From the IMG/VR virus record IMGVR_UViG_3300046816_000126, positions 1 through 23,081 of that record: a DNA stretch of 23,081 nt, one strand, 5' to 3'. Below are positions 5,286 through 12,218 of this stretch, piece by piece (positions within the stretch are counted from its first letter, which is position 1; every line of letters starts with the position of its first letter). A model generated the notes under the pieces. The model searched no databases and was not told where the DNA came from. It saw only the letters and a list, made by a program, of their open reading frames with translations. The position numbers were made by a program, and so were the translations under genes. Source of the DNA: a virus.

Positions 5286-7982
5286 TCACTCCTCGCGCTT
5301 CACCCTGAAGTACTGGCCGGTGCGCGGGTGCCGAACGTAGTGGTGGCCGTCGGGCGCCTGCTCGGCCTCGCCGAACGGCGTCGTCACCCGGCCGCCGGTC
5401 GCGCGCTTCTGGGCGGCGGGCTTGGGCTTCGGCGTCGCCTTGATCTGCTGAAGCTTGCCCTGGTTCTGCTGCTCGCCCTGCGCGAGTGACGTGTCACGCT
5501 GCATCGCCCCCTGCGCCATGGCCGTCTGGTGCTGCTGTGCGCCCTGCTGCGCACCTTCTGCGAGTGCCGCGTGATGCGCCTGCTGGCCCTCGGCGAGCGC
5601 CGCCTGATGCCCGAACTGGGCCTCCTGCATCCGCCCCTGCTGCTCCATTCCGGCTTTAGCGACTTCGGTCTGGTGTTTCGCTCCAACCTCGGCCAGACGG
5701 CCCTGGTGGTCGAGGTTCGCCTTCTGCATCTCGCCTTGCTGCTCGACCCCCGCGAGCCGCATCTCGTGAGCATGCTTCATCTGCTCCTTGATCAGTTCGG
5801 TCTGGCGATCGGCGGCGTTCTCCTGCGATTCATGCTGGCGGCCCGCCTGCTCCATGGCGGGCTTCATCTGCTCGTTGCGCGCCTGGAGGCTCGCGGTGTG
5901 GGTCGCAAGCTGCTGCTTCTGCACCCCGGCGTGGGCCGCTTGGATCTTCGCCGTCGCATCCAACTGGCGCGCCTGCGCCTCCATCGGCGCGTTCTTGGCG
6001 TCGAGTTGCAGTTGCCCCTGCTTCGCCTGGGCGTCGAGGAGCGCGGCCTGGGCTGTCGTCAGCGCCGCCTCATCCTTCGGCGATGGCGGCTGCGGCTGCG
6101 GGTTCTGGTTGAGGAACTGATCGGGGTTGGCGAAGCCGATGCCCCGGATGCAGACGCGCCGGATCGTGGTGAGATCGAAGGCGGCCGGGTCGTCCTTCGC
6201 CATCATGTAGAGCGCGGCGTTGCGCAGCATTCGCTGCAAATGCGAGGCGGTGTTCGGGTCCGCTCGGGTGACAATCTGGTAGGTGTTGAGCGCCTTGACG
6301 ACGAGGTCGTCGTCCCATTGCACGACTGCGCTGGGCTTCTGGTGCCGGTAGAGGGCGGCTGGATCTTCGCGGAACCGCTCGACCAGAAGCTGAAGCTCGT
6401 CTGATTGCGCCGCACAAAGCCGCTTGTGCGTTGCGAGAAGCGGCTTGATCGCCTGCTCGATTAAAGCGAGCGTGGTGCCGACAGGCGCGTCCTGCCGCCC
6501 CTCGCCAACCATCACATCGGCCGTGCCGCCGAGGCGCTGGCCTTGCTGGTTCAGGTTGTCGATGAAGCCGACGAAGGTCGCGTCTGGGCTCTTGTAGGGC
6601 ATGCCCATGACGACTTGCTGAATCGGGAGGCCGCCGGTTTCGATCTCCTTGGCCCCGCCTGGGGGCACCCGAATCACCGCGTTATCCTGCCGCCCCGAGC
6701 CCTTCGCCATCAGGAGCCCAGGGAAGTTCGAAAACATCCCCGCGTCGATGAACTCGCGCCATGCCGCCGTGATGCCGTTGGAGATATTGCCGAGCAGATG
6801 CGAGAGGCCAATTCCGTAAATGCCGAAGCCGCGAATAAACGGAAACTGGACGAAGAAGGTCTTCGGCAGACACATCTCGTCGTCGTCGTTCCAGTTGCGG
6901 CGGATCTCCAGAACCTCCTTCGATTCCTTGTCGATCGCCACCTTGTAAGGCACCGCGAGCCCGTCGTTCTTGCCCTTCGTCTGGTGTTCGAAGCCCTCAA
7001 GATCGAGTTCGCAGTAGCATTCGAAGATCTCGTGGTCGCGGTCCTCGCGCTCCGGGCTCTCGTTCTTGCGGACGCCGCTGATCTCCTCGGACTGGACGGC
7101 TGGCGCATCCTTCTGCGTCCAGCCGGGATCGCCGAGCGGCACATCGCGGTAGGCCCCCACCAACTGCATGCGGCGCAGGGTCGAGGGCGCCATCATCACC
7201 CGGTGGGTGATGCGGGTCGCCTCATAGATCGAGGTCGCGCTGTTGTTGATGATGACATCTTCGCCGAACACCGCGCGCGAGACTGGGCGGCGTCGAATGG
7301 GGTCGTGGTAGACCTTCTTGAACACCGAGCCATCGACGCCGATGCGCAGCAGCATTGCGTCGGTGTCGGGAACGTATGGCTTATCGACCGCCGTCAGGTA
7401 GTGGTTGAGGGTCTTCTCCAGCGCATCGGCGAGGTCATCCAGTTCGGTGGTTGCAGCCGCCGTGTCCTGGGCCACCTTGGCCGGGCCATCGGTCGGGCAC
7501 ATCTCGCTGAAAGCGTTGGCTCCAAATCGTACGACCGCCTCGCACAGCATGGTGGCGCGGACCTGGGACTGGCCTTCCAACGGCGCCGAGCCGTCTGGGC
7601 CAGACGATCGCATCTCCTCGATCTTGAGGCCAAGGATCTTGATGCCGCGCGCCCGGGTGTCGAGCCACTCCTGGCGCGAGCGGTTGTCCTCATCGATGCG
7701 CAGCAGAAGCTCGTCGGCGATTCCGCCGAGCACCTCGCGCGGCACCGCCTCGGCGAGGTTGTCATCGAATTTAAGGTCCGCCTTGGGTTTGACCGGCGGC
7801 CCGATGCGGACAATGACCCCGCCGCCCTCGATCTCGATGCCCTTGTCGGTATCAGGGATGAGGGGCTCGTCGTCACTCAGATCGATGACGACGGTTCCCT
7901 GGCGACCGCCCATCGGCGCATCGTTGTCCATGCCGTCGATTGGAGACGGCGGGAGCCTGATGGCGCCCAGACCGGCGGCCAT
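5286..7982 (-). CDS. P22-type portal protein, 898 aa
   Basis: The portal forms the dodecameric ring at the DNA-entry vertex, where terminase docks. Residues about 95-125 (DEDNRSRQEWLDTRARGIKILGLKIEE) followed by ATMLCEAVVRFGANAFSEMCP match the N-terminal helices of podovirus P22-like portals. The middle holds the stem and wing (VQFPFIRGFGIYGIGLSHLLGNISNGITAAWREFIDAGMF, then APVGTTLALIEQAIKPLLATHKRL). Residues about 650-845 are a Gln/Ala/His-rich helical repeat region (HQAALAEGQQAHHAALAEGA), expected to extend the C-terminal barrel into the capsid. The tail carries ATGGRV, a motif common in structural proteins of related phages. At 898 residues it is longer than P22 gp1 (725). An AGGTAGG site supports the ATG at 7982. 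It follows the Ig-like gene by 7 bases. Confidence 0.94.
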   Translation of the reverse strand: MAAGLGAIRLPPSPIDGMDNDAPMGGRQGTVVIDLSDDEPLIPDTDKGIEIEGGGVIVRIGPPVKPKADLKFDDNLAEAVPREVLGGIADELLLRIDEDNRSRQEWLDTRARGIKILGLKIEEMRSSGPDGSAPLEGQSQVRATMLCEAVVRFGANAFSEMCPTDGPAKVAQDTAAATTELDDLADALEKTLNHYLTAVDKPYVPDTDAMLLRIGVDGSVFKKVYHDPIRRRPVSRAVFGEDVIINNSATSIYEATRITHRVMMAPSTLRRMQLVGAYRDVPLGDPGWTQKDAPAVQSEEISGVRKNESPEREDRDHEIFECYCELDLEGFEHQTKGKNDGLAVPYKVAIDKESKEVLEIRRNWNDDDEMCLPKTFFVQFPFIRGFGIYGIGLSHLLGNISNGITAAWREFIDAGMFSNFPGLLMAKGSGRQDNAVIRVPPGGAKEIETGGLPIQQVVMGMPYKSPDATFVGFIDNLNQQGQRLGGTADVMVGEGRQDAPVGTTLALIEQAIKPLLATHKRLCAAQSDELQLLVERFREDPAALYRHQKPSAVVQWDDDLVVKALNTYQIVTRADPNTASHLQRMLRNAALYMMAKDDPAAFDLTTIRRVCIRGIGFANPDQFLNQNPQPQPPSPKDEAALTTAQAALLDAQAKQGQLQLDAKNAPMEAQARQLDATAKIQAAHAGVQKQQLATHTASLQARNEQMKPAMEQAGRQHESQENAADRQTELIKEQMKHAHEMRLAGVEQQGEMQKANLDHQGRLAEVGAKHQTEVAKAGMEQQGRMQEAQFGHQAALAEGQQAHHAALAEGAQQGAQQHQTAMAQGAMQRDTSLAQGEQQNQGKLQQIKATPKPKPAAQKRATGGRVTTPFGEAEQAPDGHHYVRHPRTGQYFRVKREE

Positions 7983-7989
7983 GGCTTAC

Positions 7990-8670
7990 CTACCTTCTTG
8001 ACCGCGCTGGCGCTTTGACCGTCACCGCGTTGCTGTCGGACGAGGCCGAGCCAGCAGCGTTGGTCGCCGTCACGGTGCAATGCACGTCCTCGTTGACGTT
8101 CTCGTCGGTCGGAGTGTAGCCCGACGTGCTCGCACCTTCGATTACTGCCCCATCGGTCTTCCACTGATAGGCGTAGGAGTGCGGTTCGTCCTGCATGTTC
8201 TCCCAGGTGCCCATGGTGCAGGCCAGGGCTTCGCCGACATTGCCGCTCCCGCCGTTGTAGGGCGCTGTCGTCACGACCGGCGGGTTGACAACAGGCGCGG
8301 TTTGCGGGGGCAATGGCGGCGACGAGTAGTGGCCTTGGTCCTCGACCACATAAAACGACCCGGCCTTGATCTCCTCGGCCAGCGCGTCGGTCATCGGGGT
8401 CTGGAAGACAGGCACGCCGTCGCTGAGCCTACCCATCGAGATCCACTTCTCCGGTGGATCTCCATCCTTGGCGATGCGAGTGCCGTTCTTGAACAGCGAG
8501 ACGGCGGCGTCGGGAGCTAAGATCGCATGCTGCTGCTCGGGCTTGGGCGGCGCTTCGCGTGCGTCGGGCGATTCGAAGGGAGGCTGCGGCGTGCGCGCGG
8601 CGGGCGATTCGCGCCCATGATGGTCACGCTCATGCGGGTCGTGCGCCGTGGACTTCGGAGGCTGGGCCAT
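7990..8670 (-). CDS. Ig-like domain virion protein (decoration or head-associated), 226 aa
   Basis: The N-terminal ~50 residues are Pro/His/Glu-rich and probably disordered. Residues 50-110 form a small domain (ISMGRLSDGVPVFQTPMTDALAEEIKAGSFYVVEDQG). After a Pro linker, residues about 140-220 are an Ig-like fold with the hallmark Cys and Trp (GEALACTMGTWENM...SYAYQWKTDG) and the closing strand YTPTDENVNEDVHCTVTATNAAGSASSDSN. Such domains decorate phage capsids, tails or neck proteins and are thought to bind cell-surface or mucus glycans weakly. The location directly before the portal suggests a head or neck protein. The gene is preceded by the 185-bp gap that carries the plus-strand RNA candidate. 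Confidence 0.85.
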   Translation of the reverse strand: MAQPPKSTAHDPHERDHHGRESPAARTPQPPFESPDAREAPPKPEQQHAILAPDAAVSLFKNGTRIAKDGDPPEKWISMGRLSDGVPVFQTPMTDALAEEIKAGSFYVVEDQGHYSSPPLPPQTAPVVNPPVVTTAPYNGGSGNVGEALACTMGTWENMQDEPHSYAYQWKTDGAVIEGASTSGYTPTDENVNEDVHCTVTATNAAGSASSDSNAVTVKAPARSRR

Positions 8671-8751
8671 GGGACGAGGATCTCCTGGATAGCACCTCCC
8701 TCTCGCCTCTCGCCGTCGTTCTTAGCGCAATCCTCCGCCAGTTACAAAAGA

Positions 8752-8780
8752 CTTGACGCCGTCGCCGTTCCTGCTACATC
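8752..8780 (+). promoter_or_regulatory. plus-strand promoter inside the minus-strand operon
   Basis: CTTGAC (8752-8757), a 17-base spacer and TACATC (8775-8780), with TG one base upstream (TGCTACATC) as in extended -10 promoters. CTTGAC is the preferred -35 in alphaproteobacteria. It points against all neighbouring genes and towards the hairpin terminator about 90 bases downstream. Confidence 0.55.
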
Positions 8781-8786
8781 CGCTGC

Positions 8787-8894
8787 GGGTCGCCAGGGAA
8801 CCCGTTTCGATCCCGGCCAAGCGGATGGCTCCCGTGTCGCTCAGAACAGCCGCGCCTAGGCAGAGACGGCGACCGTGGCCACGGTCGCCGTTTT
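8787..8894 (+). ncRNA. candidate small phage RNA, about 108 nt, antisense to the operon
   Basis: The expected start about 7 bases after the -10 and a canonical terminator (8866-8894) define a transcript of roughly 108 nt on the strand opposite to every gene nearby. Near its 5' end CGGGT (8786-8790) pairs with ACCCG (8800-8804) around a 9-base loop. There is no ribosome site followed by a convincing reading frame. The 3' third is antisense to the last codons of the nuclease-like gene at 8856-9509. The 185-bp gap is exceptional in a unit where most genes overlap, which argues that it is kept for a purpose. Expression is not shown; no RNA family is recognised. Confidence 0.45.
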
Positions 8895-9509
8895 GCTATG
8901 CAGTCGGCAGTATGATCCGCCGGGCGGGACTGGACCCTGTAAGCCGCACACAGGACAGATGTGCCAGACGACCGCAATCTTCACCGCACCCGTCAGCCCC
9001 ATCGGAAGAAGCGACCCCGGCTCATCCAACCTCCCTTTGTGGAGATACCACGTCCCCGCCGCTATCCCGTACTCGCCCTTAGAAATCGTCTTTTCCGCTG
9101 CGAAGCGAGCCTTACTTATCACTCCCTCTATGGTCAGCCCTTCTTCAGATTCGCCAGTGACGAAACCTAAGGTGTTAAAATCCAGCCGATCAAATTTCTC
9201 ATTGCTTCTTTGAGGCCAGATCAGACGCGACCCGTAGAAGGTATGTTTCACGTCAAGCTTGGCGGCGCCAATTTGAATGTCATGCCCCTCACCGCGCTTC
9301 CTTTCGTTGAACCAATCCAAGTGGCTGACCGGGTCAAGGTGAACCGCCACGCACACCACGCACTCGGCCATCTTGCCAAACGCAACCATGCGCGTCTTTC
9401 GCGTGCCGGGCGGGGTCCATTCGGCCAGATTCTTGCCTTCGGTCAGAAGAGCGGCAAACTCCCACGAGCGCTTCCCGAGATCAGGCGGCAGGGGGACGTA
9501 GACCGGCAT
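8856..9509 (-). CDS. PD-(D/E)xK nuclease-like phage protein with C-terminal zinc motif, 217 aa
   Basis: I place the start at 9509 (MPVYVPLPPDLGKRSWEFAALL), where TGATG couples it to the upstream stop; the longer frame from 9584 would overlap that gene. The core has GHDIQIGAAKLDVKHTFYGSRLI, an Asp followed after a short strand by D-x-K, as in restriction-endonuclease-fold enzymes; a Glu in the preceding helix (SWEFAALL) fits the fold. The C-terminus holds CPVCGLQ...YCRLH, a probable Cys3-His zinc site. A role in DNA cleavage or processing is inferred. The family has many inactive members, so activity is uncertain. The last codons lie in the terminator palindrome. Confidence 0.7.
   Translation of the reverse strand: MPVYVPLPPDLGKRSWEFAALLTEGKNLAEWTPPGTRKTRMVAFGKMAECVVCVAVHLDPVSHLDWFNERKRGEGHDIQIGAAKLDVKHTFYGSRLIWPQRSNEKFDRLDFNTLGFVTGESEEGLTIEGVISKARFAAEKTISKGEYGIAAGTWYLHKGRLDEPGSLLPMGLTGAVKIAVVWHICPVCGLQGPVPPGGSYCRLHSKTATVATVAVSA
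8866..8894 (+). terminator. perfect 26-bp palindrome with T-tract, rho-independent terminator on the plus strand
   Basis: ACGGCGACCGT (8866-8876), GGCC, then ACGGTCGCCGT (8881-8891), running into TTTT (8891-8894). On the minus strand there is no T-tract after the hairpin, so the terminator orientation is plus. The palindrome also encodes the end of the minus-strand gene (ATVATVAV). Confidence 0.7.
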
Positions 9510-9748
9510 CAGCGCCGCCCCGCGCGCCCCAGGCTCGGCGGCCGCGCGACGCCGCCGGTCGAGAGCGGATGGGCGTGGCGCCATTTCGCGCCCTTGGCCT
9601 GCCGCTTCTCGCCCTTCTTGGTGAGTTCGCGCGTCCCAGGCTTCATCTCGCCAGCCTTCTGGAGCGAGGCAGTCGCCGCCGCGTAGGGATTCACGCCGGG
9701 CGATTCAGCCTTGATGTGCTCGACCGCGCGCTCCCAGATCTTCGGCAT
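9509..9748 (-). CDS. small basic phage protein, 79 aa, sharing a C-terminal tail with 5037-5282
   Basis: The start at 9748 (MPKIWERAVEHIKAESPGVNPYAAATASLQKAG) is chosen because AGGAG lies 7 bases upstream; two earlier ATGs (9763 and 9754) lack that spacing. The WERAVEHI..NPYAAATASLQKAGEMKPGTRELTKKG pattern resembles a common small phage protein of unknown role with a lysine-rich end. The tail TGGVARPPSLGRAGRR matches the tail of the gene after the portal. It overlaps the preceding gene by 40 bases and couples to the next by TGATG. Confidence 0.78.
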   Translation of the reverse strand: MPKIWERAVEHIKAESPGVNPYAAATASLQKAGEMKPGTRELTKKGEKRQAKGAKWRHAHPLSTGGVARPPSLGRAGRR

Positions 9749-9965
9749 AGCCATGCTCCTCATTCAGCACTTTGACATAGGCATTGAGCGCCCGGTCGTC
9801 CTTCGCCGTCCACCCGGCCTCCGGGTCCGAGGCCTTGAACACCGCGATCTCATCATCCTGCGGGCCTCGCGTCGGCCAATGGTGAACGAAACGGCGGTTG
9901 CGATCGGGCGGGCCAGACGGTCCCAGGTTCTTTGTCGTGTAGAAGAGAGGCGGCCTCGGGCTCAT
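9705..9965 (-). CDS. hypothetical phage protein, 86 aa
   Basis: The start at 9965 (MSPRPPLFYTTKNLGPSGPP) is chosen because it forms an ATGA overlap with the upstream stop; the longer frame from 10001 is not needed. The protein has an aromatic, proline-containing N-terminus, a WTAKDDRALNAYVKVLNEEHGY helix in the second half, and no recognised domain. Its end overlaps the next gene by 44 bases, so the two coding frames share sequence there. Function unknown. Confidence 0.65.
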   Translation of the reverse strand: MSPRPPLFYTTKNLGPSGPPDRNRRFVHHWPTRGPQDDEIAVFKASDPEAGWTAKDDRALNAYVKVLNEEHGYAEDLGARGRAHQG

Positions 9966-10276
9966 GCCCGCACCAGCGCCGGGAACACCTTCGCGACCCA
10001 CGCCTTATGGCCATACTCGGCCTCGTCGTAGGTGCAGTAGCGCTCCATCTCGCGATCGAACGCGCCACCGAACACCATGGTTTCAAACAGCAGCGGCTTC
10101 GACGTGAAGCCGTGACCGTGATCGAACACCAGGAAGACGGTTGACACGCGCAGATCGGCGTTGCCGGTGTGGAACAGAAGGCGGCTCGGACCAAATTGCT
10201 CCATTCCCTCCTGCTCCGAGGCGCACTTCACAATCTTGCGGCCAACCAGCTTGAAATAGTCAATCCCGAGATTCAT
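9962..10276 (-). CDS. conserved phage hypothetical protein, 104 aa
   Basis: The central part STVFLVFDHGHGFTSKPLLFETMVFGGAFDREMERYCTYDEAEYGHKAW follows a pattern I know from many phage genomes (VSTVFLGLDH...PLLFETMVFGG...RY.TW.EA..GH). Those proteins are near-invariant in this stretch but have no assigned function. No membrane segment. It overlaps the upstream gene by 17 bases and the downstream one by ATGA. Confidence 0.82.
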   Translation of the reverse strand: MNLGIDYFKLVGRKIVKCASEQEGMEQFGPSRLLFHTGNADLRVSTVFLVFDHGHGFTSKPLLFETMVFGGAFDREMERYCTYDEAEYGHKAWVAKVFPALVRA

Positions 10277-10526
10277 GCTCGATCACCGGCTTCGACCGAT
10301 CGCCAGCGGCGATCTCCGCCACCAGTTGGGCGTAGGTCGTGCGCCCGGTCCCGTCCTTCAGTTCACCCTCGATCAGCGCCTCGCGAGTTGACTTAAAAAT
10401 CAACTTCACCCGCAGCGTGTCGCCGAACTGCTCCGAGTGAACAACCTCGATGCGGACATCCTCAAGGAGATCTGGCTCGATGCTCCAGCCGGTCACCGAC
10501 AGGCTCATGGCCATGGGATGCGTCAT
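10260..10526 (-). CDS. hypothetical phage protein, 88 aa
   Basis: Not recognised. The sequence is mixed alpha/beta (SLSVTGWSIEPDLLEDVRIEV, TLRVKLIFKSTREALIEGEL, TTYAQLVAEIAAGDRS). The first ATG overlaps the preceding stop as ATGA; in-frame ATGs a few codons later are possible starts. It sits inside the run of short genes between TerL and the nuclease-like gene. Confidence 0.7.
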   Translation of the reverse strand: MTHPMAMSLSVTGWSIEPDLLEDVRIEVVHSEQFGDTLRVKLIFKSTREALIEGELKDGTGRTTYAQLVAEIAAGDRSKPVIEHESRD

Positions 10527-10828
10527 GCGTAAATGCCCCCGTACGACTCGTCGTCCTCGCGGTTCAGCCTTTCGACCAGATCCTTGACGAACTTCGGGTC
10601 GAAATCATTGATGTCGATCCAGGTGTCGTGCAGCCGCCGTGGCCAAGCGTGCTGCTTCAGATCGACCTTCCACTGATATGTCCAGTCCTCGCCGAGCCAT
10701 TGCGCTGGCACATAGAGAGGGGCGAACCGCGACGAGATCGGCATCAGCGGCGCAATGCGGATCACGGCGGGCGCCGCGACAAACGCGGCGAGCCCGGTGA
10801 TGAACCCGCGTCGGCCGATCTCGATCAT
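10523..10828 (-). CDS. small protein with twin-arginine-like leader, 101 aa
   Basis: The ATG at 10828 has GGAGG 7 bases upstream and a TGATG overlap with the previous stop; the GTG three bases earlier is less well spaced. The N-terminus MIEIGRRGFITGLAAFVAAPAVIR carries RRGFI followed by a hydrophobic Ala-rich stretch, close to a Tat signal (RRxFL) or a signal anchor. The remainder is soluble, Trp-rich and charged (WLGEDWTYQWKVDLKQHAW, WIDINDFDPKFVKDLVERLN). Similar RRGFITGL...AAPAI leaders recur in phages of alphaproteobacteria. Where the protein goes and what it does are unknown. Confidence 0.75.
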   Translation of the reverse strand: MIEIGRRGFITGLAAFVAAPAVIRIAPLMPISSRFAPLYVPAQWLGEDWTYQWKVDLKQHAWPRRLHDTWIDINDFDPKFVKDLVERLNREDDESYGGIYA

Positions 10829-11097
10829 CACACTGCCTCCACGGTCACCCTGAAGTTCTGGCCCCGGAACCGATACGTCATCGTCGGGCCGGGCGCATCC
10901 AGAAGCTCGACGCCAGCGTTGGGACTCAATGCGGCGCGAATCATGTTCGCCCAGAACATGAGCCCCTTATCCGCGACGGGCGCGAGTGACGGCGCGTCGG
11001 CGGGATAGAGAAGCTCGCGGATGCTCTTCAGCGCCTGCTCGTCGTCTTCCTGATCCAGGATGGCGTGGATCGCCTTAACTTGATCGGCGGCGCTCAC
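10828..11097 (-). CDS. hypothetical phage protein, 89 aa
   Basis: It starts with GTG at 11097 in a GTGA overlap with the upstream stop, with GGAAGG 7 bases before it. The first half is acidic and helical (AIHAILDQEDDEQALKSIRELLY), the second half strand-like (GPTMTYRFRGQNFRVTVEAV). Not recognised. Confidence 0.7.
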   Translation of the reverse strand: MSAADQVKAIHAILDQEDDEQALKSIRELLYPADAPSLAPVADKGLMFWANMIRAALSPNAGVELLDAPGPTMTYRFRGQNFRVTVEAV

Positions 11098-11477
11098 TCC
11101 GCAGCCTTCCGCGTCGGCAGGCTATACATGCCGTCGGCGCTGCGCTCGATCTGGCCGCTCTTCATCAACTGGGCGACGCCGGTCGAGAGCGAGCCAGCCG
11201 CAAGATTGGCCTTCACCAGCGCTTCCTTGAGCGCCTTGGTGTCGCGCGGCCCATCGGCGAGCGCGTTGATGAGCGCGTCGTTGACCTTGGAGCCACGCGG
11301 GGCGCGGGTCTTGTGCGGCAGACGGGTCGGCGCCGCCGGGTGAAGCTGGTGGACGACATCCGCGTCATCTTGCTCCGCGCCGATCGGCACGATGGTCGCG
11401 CCCTGGATTGCCCCCGAGTGAATGAGGCGCTTCAAGCCGTTGTCGTCTGTTTCCATGGTCACGCGATACTTGGTCAT
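11094..11477 (-). CDS. putative winged-helix protein, 127 aa
   Basis: Residues 1-60 form a small domain with a Gln/Asp-rich linker. Residues about 62-122 (KVNDALINALADGPRDTKALKEALVKANLAAGSLSTGVAQLMKSGQIERSADGMYSL) read as a winged helix: helix, turn, recognition helix ending with G-Q-I-E-R and a short wing (GMYSL). This suggests DNA binding, possibly a phage regulator, but no operator is evident beside the gene. Overlaps its neighbours by ATGA and GTGA. Confidence 0.72.
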   Translation of the reverse strand: MTKYRVTMETDDNGLKRLIHSGAIQGATIVPIGAEQDDADVVHQLHPAAPTRLPHKTRAPRGSKVNDALINALADGPRDTKALKEALVKANLAAGSLSTGVAQLMKSGQIERSADGMYSLPTRKAAE

Positions 11478-11650
11478 TGTCCTTCTTTCCTCTCCTTGCC
11501 GTCAATCCAGAGCGCCTTGTTTGCGTCCACCCCAACACTGATCAATAGAAGGGCGCCCGAAAGAAACAGCCTTTCCTTCAGCGTCAACGGGACTTTGTCC
11601 TCCAGCTTCTGAGCTAGATCGAGCAGCCGTTGTCGAGCGGGCGAAATCAC
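11474..11650 (-). CDS. small membrane-prone protein, 58 aa
   Basis: A GTG start at 11650 overlaps the upstream stop (GTGA). This is preferred to the 98-aa frame, which would run far into the upstream gene. An N-terminal amphipathic helix (RQRLLDLAQKLEDKV) is followed by a hydrophobic segment (LFLSGALLLISVGV) and a basic tail. It may be a single-pass or peripheral membrane peptide. Not recognised. The stop forms ATGA with the next gene. Confidence 0.65.
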   Translation of the reverse strand: MISPARQRLLDLAQKLEDKVPLTLKERLFLSGALLLISVGVDANKALWIDGKERKEGQ

Positions 11651-11964
11651 GTCTGCGGCGCTTCGCTCTCGATGATCTCCATCACCTTCAGCGTCAACGC
11701 CGCGTACAGCGAGCGCGCAGCGAACACCTTCAGGAACGCGCCCTCGCCGAGTTCCGCCCGGTTGGCGCATAGGATCACTTGCGGGGCGCCCGGCGCGAAG
11801 TCATCCACCACCGCGTCGCCGAGGTCGTCAACGAACACCAGGGCGTCATTCTGCTGGCCGACGCTCAAGCCGACGCCGTAGACGCGCCCGACGCTGCGCG
11901 CGGCGCGCGATAGGATCGTCTGCGCCTGCTCGATCGTCAGCGGTTCTGTTTTCGTTTCTGCCAT
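11647..11964 (-). CDS. hypothetical phage protein, 105 aa
   Basis: The ATG follows a GGAGAAGAG purine run and overlaps the upstream gene by 28 bases. An N-terminal helix (TIEQAQTILSRAARSVG) is followed by a strand-rich middle (NDALVFVDDLGDAVVDDFA, QVILCANR) and a C-terminal helix. No recognised family. Confidence 0.68.
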   Translation of the reverse strand: MAETKTEPLTIEQAQTILSRAARSVGRVYGVGLSVGQQNDALVFVDDLGDAVVDDFAPGAPQVILCANRAELGEGAFLKVFAARSLYAALTLKVMEIIESEAPQT

Positions 11965-12218
11965 TCTCTCTTCTCCATCGCCTCCGCTCGCGCCGCCTGC
12001 GCCCGCAAGATCATCGGATCACCGGCAACATCCGCCATTTCCTCATCGGTAAGCGCCCTAAACCCATTATCACCATACGCTTGGAGATGGCCGCAATAAA
12101 AGCAGATCGAGAGATCGCCCGGCGACGGCGTGGCGTCATTGTTGACACTCATCGACCCGTCGAGCCCCTTGCCGCACCCGAGGCAGAGGTATTCAGCAGC
12201 GTGCTTCGTATCGCGCAT
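11937..12218 (-). CDS. zinc-ribbon phage protein, 93 aa
   Basis: Two CxxC knuckles (CLGCGK near residue 12 and CFYCGH near residue 39) with PSPGDLSICFYCGHLQ between them form a treble-clef-like zinc ribbon, a common design in small phage proteins. The C-terminus is helical and charged (ILRAQAARAEAMEKREWQKRK). The partner, nucleic acid or protein, is unknown. This is the first gene after the 493-bp structured gap, so it may be first on a separate message. Confidence 0.78.
   Translation of the reverse strand: MRDTKHAAEYLCLGCGKGLDGSMSVNNDATPSPGDLSICFYCGHLQAYGDNGFRALTDEEMADVAGDPMILRAQAARAEAMEKREWQKRKQNR

Noticed and set aside
5529-6404. 291-codon plus-strand open frame rich in Leu and Arg
   Set aside because: Shadow of the Gln/Ala repeat region of the portal.
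6543-8018. 491-codon open frame on the plus strand
   Set aside because: It is fully antisense to the portal gene, has no phage-like motif, and its openness follows from the high GC at third codon positions of the real gene.
8786-8820. tRNA-like T-loop (GTTTCGATCC) in the small RNA candidate
   Set aside because: The flanking bases do not form a 5-bp T stem and no acceptor, D or anticodon arm can be built.
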